Below are positions 59,253-64,000 of a stretch of 64,000 bases of DNA, piece after piece. The notes under the pieces are model-generated. The model saw nothing but the letters and a program-made list of their open reading frames with translations. It was not told where the DNA came from and searched no databases. The stretch's first letter is position 1, and every line of letters begins with the position of its first letter. The position numbers were made by a program, and so were the translations under genes. The DNA is from Bolinopsis microptera (lineage: Eukaryota > Ctenophora > Tentaculata > Lobata > Bolinopsidae), in contig NC_087077.1 in the NCBI RefSeq assembly GCF_026151205.1, positions 1,860,001 to 1,924,000 on the forward strand, in the 5' to 3' direction.

Positions 59253-60096
59253 ATGTGATACGTGCGCATGATACAATATAGTGTGTAAATATAGTGTGCC
59301 ACTGTTATTTGTTTTAAAAACTTCCCGCCAGCCAGTCTGAGGTGACTCGCAATATGTGCTCATAATACCTTCGGTTCCTTGCGGGAAAAATCTGCAAATT
59401 ATCAGCTCTCAGTGTCCACGAGTTTTAGTGCATATAATTCCCGGAAATAGTTATAAATGTATGGCGGCCCTTGAAGCATGACCAATTCAATATTACCTTC
59501 CAAGCTGAGGGCGTCTGTCTCTAAAGTAAGGATTGATCCAAGAGCAAACAAATGTATAAACATTAGTACAAACACATGGTATATTGAAACATCGACAGTA
59601 CTGCTTACTGCTGGGCTAGCATTGTCTACAGCAGAGAATTATCTAGAACGTTGCCAGCAGATACGATATGCGCTTTGCTTGCATATAATGGACAATTACA
59701 GCTTTTCAAAAGCCCTCTCCCCCTATGCCCTAGGCTGACTCAGTCTCCAGTTATATTTGAACGATCCCTCATACGAGCCATGTATTATTTCTGTGGAACC
59801 AGTTGCACGATTTAATCGTGTTCGAACGGCAAATAGAAATGACTTTAAAAATAATTCTTCCTATGAGCACTCAGGAGTTGGTGTTCCCCTCAGTGCCTCG
59901 ACATATTTAATGGATCTGTTGCACCATGTAACGTGATAAAGATCATTAACTGCTCTCCTCGTTAAATTGAAGTCTCGACAATCTTTACAGACTGCTCTGA
60001 ATTGTAATACTAATAGCATTGTTGTAGCTAATTTTATTTAATAGCTGAGCATGAGACAACCATGCCCCTGACAAACCTTGCCATCTGCAGTTGTAC
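59253..60096. other. No gene recognised
   Basis: An 86-codon frame from an ATG at 59,478 has no signal peptide, domain or codon bias I can defend. The distal end forms the promoter of the Ser/Thr-rich peptide gene. Confidence 0.5.
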
Positions 60097-60104
60097 TATA
60101 AAAA
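60097..60104 (+). promoter_or_regulatory. TATA box of the Ser/Thr-rich peptide gene
   Basis: ACTATAAAAAGGCG contains a strong TATAAAAA, 49 bases before the ATG at 60,146. With the usual spacing transcription would begin near 60,125-60,130. Because the box lies downstream of the in-frame ATG at 60,062, it argues for the inner start. Confidence 0.7.
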
Positions 60105-60145
60105 GGCGATTGATCAATAACAAACATATCTATCAGGTGATAAAA

Positions 60146-60346
60146 ATGTCGATTGTTTTAGTCCTGATTGTGGTCTGCCTTGCAGCGCAAGTAACCGAAA
60201 CAAAACCAGTTGCCCTAACAGATACAACTACTTCTACTAGCAGTAGCACTAGCAGTCCACCTATGGAGACTCCTACCACTTCTACTAGCAGTAGCAGTCC
60301 ACCAGCTCCTGCAGTATTACTATTCAGTAAAGGTCCACCTATGTAG
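60146..60346 (+). CDS. Small secreted Ser/Thr/Pro-rich (mucin-like) peptide
   Basis: 66 aa from the inner ATG. Residues 1 to about 16-20 form a signal peptide (MSIVLVLIVVCLAAQVTETK); the mature part is TTTSTSSSTSSPPMETPTTS and a similar repeat ending APAVLLFSKGPPM. The DNA shows a repeating ACTAGCAGT-type unit, so the peptide grew by local duplication. Dense Thr/Ser/Pro suggests heavy O-glycosylation. A longer frame begins at an ATG at 60,062 but that lies upstream of the TATA box. After the TAG the same frame continues with ACTACAACCAGTTCTACTAG-type codons for 13 more residues, as if the protein once was longer or is spliced here. No family recognised. It faces away from the two minus-strand genes downstream. 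Confidence 0.6.
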   Translation: MSIVLVLIVVCLAAQVTETKPVALTDTTTSTSSSTSSPPMETPTTSTSSSSPPAPAVLLFSKGPPM

Positions 60347-60828
60347 ACTACAACCAGTTCTACTAGCAGTCCAACTATGAAAGCATAAGCACCCAAAATG
60401 CACCCAAAAGCATCCAAAAAAGTACCCATCAAGCGAGGATCTGACTTTTTTGGATAAATACAGATAAAAATGACTATTTTTGTAGATGACTAGTAAGTTT
60501 GGTGTGATAACTTTGCATGCATATTATGCAATATGCATGAACCTTTAGTCACTAGTGTTTTATAGTATTGGATTTTATCTTCATTACAGACTCAAAAGAA
60601 CGAAATTATGTTATATAATTAGTAGCTAGTACCATTCTTGGTTACTAGTTGCTAATATGAGCGGGATATAAATACTTTGTTATATTATTATTATTATATG
60701 CTTTGTCTGTATGATCATGTTATAAGAAACATATTTCAACTTGAAGGACTATTATTATTTTTTTTAATTGTTAAGACCGGAGATTGCTGCAATCCATTGA
60801 AGAGCACTACCACAAATTGTCAATGAAT
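60347..60828. other. 3' region of the peptide gene, AT-rich
   Basis: Repeats of CCCAAAA-type codons, a palindromic TGCATGCATATTATGCAATA stretch near 60,514, and ATTATTATTA microsatellite. No further gene seen. Confidence 0.5.
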
Positions 60829-60886
60829 GGAAAAAGCGAGCGACCGATTTCATTCTTGGTATCATTTTGCATTTGAGAATGATAAT
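60829..60886. repeat. P-arm fragment
   Basis: GGAAAAAGCGAGCGACCGAT and the following TTTCATTCTTGGTATCA match the inner part of the P-element arm from the 8.8-18.3 kb mosaic. The outer part of the arm is absent. Repeated at the same place in each array arm. Confidence 0.75.
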
Positions 60887-60983
60887 TCAAATTTATATTA
60901 TAATTAAAACAATAGCTGTTGCAATTAATATGTTGATATTAAAAATTTTAAATTAGACTGAATGCTTTAAACAGTGCTTATAT

Positions 60984-61487
60984 TTACTCTTCGTCGGGTC
61001 TCTTGCACCCCTGGACGTCAAGGAAGAAGAACCCATGATGGTGGTGGTGATCATCTCCATCCTTCTGTTCCTCGTCATCATGATGATGGTGATCTCCGTA
61101 TCTCACCAGGTAAGGTGCCCGGTCCTTACAACTCAGTCTCCCTGTCTTCACTGTTCCCAGGACCACATGAGTGTAGTGGTGATGATGGTCCAGGGTTGCT
61201 TTCCACTCCTCAATTTCCTCGTCACGCAGAGTCCTTAGTGAGACATCAAAGTCAGTGTCCACAAGTTCAGGGTGTTCGTCTCCTTTCACAATCTTCTTCA
61301 GGTTGATCTTACATTTGCAGAAAGGTTTATCGGCGGCAACTACGAACTTAAAACTGTAGTCCTGCCATTTACGGACCTCTTGCTTTTCTTTCACGTAAAT
61401 GGCTAGCTCGTCATCGTCATGGTGAGGACAATCTCCATCACAAGCGGTGGCAAGTGCCACCAGAGTTAACACTAATAGACACCTCAT
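60984..61487 (-). CDS. Secreted His-rich acidic protein (unknown family)
   Basis: 167 aa from an ATG at 61,487. Residues 1-15 (MRCLLVLTLVALATA) are a signal peptide, so the protein is exported. The mature chain begins CDGDCPHHDDDE, has CKC near residue 57, a central KINLKKIVKGDEHPELVDTD segment, and two His clusters (LDHHHHYTH; GDHHHHDDEE followed by DDHHHHHG), then ends DVQGCKRPDEE. His with Asp/Glu clusters suggests binding of zinc, copper or nickel. The paired Cys, the F/K-rich strand pattern and a late SCKDRAPYLVRYG motif are faintly like an NTR/TIMP module, but I would not assign it. Coding runs such as CATCATGATGATGGTGATC show that the His/Asp tracts expand by triplet slippage. Transcribed in the same direction as the hydrolase gene about 1.1 kb upstream of it. 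Confidence 0.75.
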   Translation of the reverse strand: MRCLLVLTLVALATACDGDCPHHDDDELAIYVKEKQEVRKWQDYSFKFVVAADKPFCKCKINLKKIVKGDEHPELVDTDFDVSLRTLRDEEIEEWKATLDHHHHYTHVVLGTVKTGRLSCKDRAPYLVRYGDHHHHDDEEQKDGDDHHHHHGFFFLDVQGCKRPDEE

Positions 61488-61922
61488 TGCGAATGCTGAG
61501 CTTTAAGGGCTGAGAAGGAAAGATGTGTAATTACTGTAAGACACTCTTCAGAACAATTCACCGTCGAATGAGTTGAGTACGTTGCAGCGCTCTTTTTATC
61601 TTTTTTCGTTCCTTTGGTAAGCCATTTTAATCAAGTTAACCAACTTGAAATTGCAATTTAATCAAGTCTGTCAAGATGGTTAACTTAATTTTCTAACACG
61701 CCTGGTACCCCATCATTTGTAGGCCCGTGACCCAACTACAAAGAAATATTTAGCCTCCATATGTTCACGATCTTTTGTTCAATTTATGATGGTAGTGAAC
61801 AGTATCTCAGCTTTTTATTTTCACAAAGCAATGGAAATTGAGAAATAAGATTTGCAAACGTGAAAAATCACACATTTAACTTTTCTAAATGAAACTTCAG
61901 TCAGAATAGTTTTATGCGAATA
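61488..61922. other. 5' flank of the His-rich gene
   Basis: Apart from the TATA-like stretch, AT-rich sequence with repeated AACTTGAAATTGC / TAATCAAGT motifs. No open frame worth calling. Confidence 0.5.
61590..61606 (-). promoter_or_regulatory. Possible TATA-like element of the His-rich gene
   Basis: On the minus strand AAAAAAGATAAAAAGAGCGC lies about 105-115 bases before the ATG. GATAAAAAG is a weak TATA variant at a plausible distance for a short 5' UTR. Confidence 0.35.
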
Positions 61923-62225
61923 TTAGTCTAACCCGGCCTTCGGCCGGGATATAATTGCCGCAGTTAAAAAGGGTAGGAGTATTTACCCACTGAGTCAAAA
62001 CCCGCATTACGGCATTAGGTGAGCAGTTCTATTCGGAGTGCCCTCACGTATCCAATAGTATCTTAAACAATAGTATCTTAAACAATAATCAATAGAAATT
62101 AACCCTTATTTACTCCGCACCACACCCACATATTTGAAAACATGCATTACATTGTCGTATGAAAGTATGACCTCTCTCTACAGTCCAAACAGACCGCTAT
62201 GAGCGCTCCTCCCCTAATAAGTTTA
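61923..62225 (-). mobile_element. Helitron-type 3' end block
   Basis: On the minus strand it runs from AACTTATTAGGGGAGGAGCG to a CGGCCGAAGGCCG hairpin followed by TTAGA-CTAA and then T. This matches the final ~300 bp of element G at 10,671 and 13,086, with CTAA in place of CTAG; both fit the Helitron CTRR end. The 5' limit is not visible, since sequence above 62,225 differs from G. Probably a related non-autonomous Helitron sharing only the 3' end. Confidence 0.65.
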
Positions 62226-62608
62226 AAGTATTCATGACAGTGTAATTATGATATATGTACCAACGCTAGACTCTGCAAGTAAGATCAAGATAAAGTTGTT
62301 CAATAAAATTCAAGCATAAATTTAATTTAAAATCATTGGATTTAAAACGACAAATTGATTCCGCTGAAATCAGCAGTCAGTACTCTAAAAAATTAAAAAA
62401 TGCTCACATGCTTCCTCGATGAAAAATGGTTTTAGAAAATTAACTAGTTCAAAATCAAGATTAAATCAAATTTGAGATCAAGATAAGAGTGTGATAAAGT
62501 GTTAAAATATTTAACATCCTTTTCGAGAAAGTGAGATATCAAACTATAATATTCCAGAGCTAGAGAATCCCTAAGCTATCCCAAATGTTTTAAACGACTG
62601 ATTATTGT
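62226..62608. other. AT-rich spacer, possibly the rest of the Helitron-type element
   Basis: No open frame. Contains CTGAAATCAGCAG and its near complement in palindromic context near 62,365, and TTTGAGATCAAGATAA motifs resembling one at 62,283. Also serves as the 3' region of the hydrolase gene. Confidence 0.45.
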
Positions 62609-63754
62609 TTACAGCTCGGAATGTCTATCAAGTAAAACAGTGTCAAAATCCTTCAACTCTCCTGAAATGTCCTTGAACCCATCCTCAAACCTCCCCTCCA
62701 TCTTCACAGCAGATTTCACACCAGAAATATCATCCAAACACAGTTTCTTCACCGACAAGTCCGTGTAAGACCTGTAGTAGACACATCTCCGTTCCAAATC
62801 TTTAACCAGAGTCCACCAGGTGAAGATTGCTAGGTCCAGTGGGCCAGTCTCCACAACTCCGTAGGGAATATCAGCCGCGGCCATATGATGGAAAACTTGG
62901 ACTATAGCCTCGTTAGTAGTGGCAGGTTTTGGAGCCAGGGCGAGAAGAGTAGCAGCCTTAACAAAGCGCGAAGGTGAAGTGTAATCCCCAGGTAGCCCCA
63001 ACATTCCAGATCCGGACCATTGTGGGCCATACGAGTAGTCTTCTCCCTGGGAAGAGTATTTTAACCCTTCTCTTCCTTTGTCATTCCTCTGGAAATGAGG
63101 ATAGTTCCTGAGATTGCTCATGTGCCAGGAGAAGGTTGGAGAGTTTGTCAGAACCCCGACTGTATTGTCATACCACTTCACTCCTTCTCCTTTAACATGT
63201 TCCAGCACTAATCCTGCCCCAGTTTTGTCGTTTATGTTGAAGTGTATTGGCAACACTGCCCCAAACTCGTCTCCAGCCCACACAGCTGGAAACTTGTCAC
63301 TCTCCAGATCATCCTTGATTTGTTTTACCGTTTCGTAGGTAGCCAGGATGTATGCAGGGATCATGGTCTGTGGAATGGCATTATCACATGCGGCACCAGA
63401 GATATCAGAAGGATCTATGTACTCAGCATTATCTTTGAAAAGGAGGACATTGGCAGAGAGTCCTGCTTCATTTATCCCGTCGCATGTAGTATTGCACCAG
63501 TTGCCATTAAATCTGCCCAGGATAACGATCTCTTTGAAGCGGTTAGTAAAAGAAAAAGGAGCACCAGGACAGTTGGGAAGTGGGTGGGCTTCATGTTTAG
63601 TACCAGCAGGCTCCGTTAACATGTGGAAGTCCAGGGGAATAGGAAACTCCAAACTGCGTCCGAGTACTACGCCCCCATCCTCCGCTTTGACTCGGATCTC
63701 TTGACATGACTCAGTTAGGGTCAGCAATGTGGCGAGGATAGCAAATCCCAACAT
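62609..63754 (-). CDS. Secreted Ntn hydrolase, choloylglycine hydrolase/penicillin V acylase family
   Basis: 381 aa from an ATG at 63,754. A signal peptide (MLGFAILATLLTLTES) ends exactly before Cys17, which would become the N-terminal nucleophile after cleavage. Further family motifs are in order: GRSLEF (Arg33; Glu36 where many members have Asp), GNW and DGINEAGLSAN near 84-102, VGVLTNSPTFSWHMSNLRNY with the oxyanion Asn204, and LPGDYTSPSRF with Arg263. All key positions are kept with the family's usual spacing, so it should be an active linear amide C-N hydrolase; substrate (bile-salt-like conjugates, N-acyl amines, acyl-homoserine lactones or penicillin-type amides) cannot be read. The motifs resemble bacterial penicillin V acylases more than animal NAAA or acid ceramidase, suggesting transfer from bacteria. 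On the minus strand the ATG follows a T-run and TACAG by one base, a good splice acceptor, so a 5' UTR intron is likely. Confidence 0.88.
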   Translation of the reverse strand: MLGFAILATLLTLTESCQEIRVKAEDGGVVLGRSLEFPIPLDFHMLTEPAGTKHEAHPLPNCPGAPFSFTNRFKEIVILGRFNGNWCNTTCDGINEAGLSANVLLFKDNAEYIDPSDISGAACDNAIPQTMIPAYILATYETVKQIKDDLESDKFPAVWAGDEFGAVLPIHFNINDKTGAGLVLEHVKGEGVKWYDNTVGVLTNSPTFSWHMSNLRNYPHFQRNDKGREGLKYSSQGEDYSYGPQWSGSGMLGLPGDYTSPSRFVKAATLLALAPKPATTNEAIVQVFHHMAAADIPYGVVETGPLDLAIFTWWTLVKDLERRCVYYRSYTDLSVKKLCLDDISGVKSAVKMEGRFEDGFKDISGELKDFDTVLLDRHSEL

Positions 63755-63775
63755 ACTGTAAAAAAAATATTAGAA
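63755..63775 (-). promoter_or_regulatory. Probable 3' splice site just before the hydrolase ATG
   Basis: Minus strand: an eight-T run then ACAG, one base before ATG. A polypyrimidine tract and AG this close to the start are what an intron in the 5' UTR would give, and would mark the gene as adapted to the animal host. Not proven without transcript data. Confidence 0.5.
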
Positions 63776-64000
63776 TAAAGTATTAGGGTTCAATTCTTGC
63801 AACTACAAACAAAAATGAATTAAAGCACTCCGATAACCTGCAGTAAGGTACAGAAGGGGTAATGATTCTACATTTGGAAACAGGAAAGAAATCAGTAGTG
63901 ATTAACTTATTATCAAGATTTAAACATTATATTTTATAATTTCATCGGCCTTCGTCTCTTTGGGAAAAAAATAAAGTTTTTATATTTCCTTTTTTAATAT
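63776..64000. other. 5' flank of the hydrolase gene to window end
   Basis: AT-rich. A second acceptor-like TTTGTTTGTAG lies on the minus strand near 63,805. The palindrome-forming end of the segment is just beyond the window. Confidence 0.4.

Larger units (their letters stand above)
57705..64000 (+). repeat. Clean reference copy of the array segment
   Basis: Same order as the forward arms but with open genes. Its left limit is inside the LINE-like fragment; its right limit lies beyond the window, about 250 bases short of the 40-nt loop as judged from the arms. All array copies appear to descend from, or be readings of, this sequence. Confidence 0.88.

Noticed and set aside
59478-59738. 86-aa protein upstream of the peptide gene
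   Set aside because: No signal peptide, motif or conserved start; composition typical of chance frames.
60133-60432. 99-aa minus-strand protein rich in Val, Leu and Gly
   Set aside because: It is the complement of the Ser/Thr-rich coding repeat.
63242-63704. Plus-strand frames of 118-125 aa
   Set aside because: They lie antisense to the well-supported hydrolase gene and have no motif of their own.

Overview
The window reads as AT-rich nuclear DNA from an invertebrate animal. It holds a non-LTR retrotransposon whose ORF1 carries an SGNH-esterase tail, a GPI-type Ly6/uPAR protein, part of a spliced seven-helix receptor, short secreted proteins with eukaryotic signal peptides, a TATA box, GT-AG splice signals, MITEs and Helitron-type ends. 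I cannot name the species from sequence alone. No rRNA, tRNA, operon or CRISPR array was seen.

Layout. 1-4.5 kb: a 5'-truncated CR1/Jockey-like LINE on the minus strand with a microsatellite tail. 6.3-7.1 kb: an intact, apparently single-exon Ly6-like gene on the minus strand. 7.7-8.4 kb: a short satellite, split by a 289-bp hAT-type MITE with a perfect 8-bp target duplication. 8.4-18.3 kb: a non-coding mosaic of three repeat modules (here called P, F and A) in both orientations, including an inverted repeat with arms of about 1.3 kb, plus two Helitron-like insertions (G). One F-A junction without G gives an empty site.

18.5-54.06 kb is the most striking part. It is one segment of about 6.2 kb repeated seven times in strictly alternating orientation, with a period near 12.65 kb. 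The turn-arounds always fall at the same two short loops (about 40 and 180 nt). A clean version of the segment stands at 57.7-64.0 kb. Copies in the array differ from it mainly by scattered single-base gains and losses, mostly private to each copy, so every gene in them is shredded. This looks like an uncorrected single long read of a dumbbell-type rolling-circle concatemer placed in the assembly. A real but rare inverted amplification is the alternative.

The clean segment carries three small genes for secreted proteins: a Ser/Thr/Pro-rich peptide with its own TATA box (+), a His-rich acidic protein of 167 aa (-), and a 381-aa choloylglycine hydrolase/penicillin V acylase-family Ntn hydrolase (-) with a signal peptide ending just before the catalytic cysteine. 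The last has a bacterial-type motif set and is a candidate for horizontal transfer. How the three work together is unknown; all appear to enter the secretory pathway.

54.06-57.7 kb, between array and clean segment, holds two exons of a probable seven-helix receptor cut off at the array edge, degenerate telomere-like repeats, an old diverged copy of part of the segment, and the 3' part of a LINE-like reverse transcriptase.
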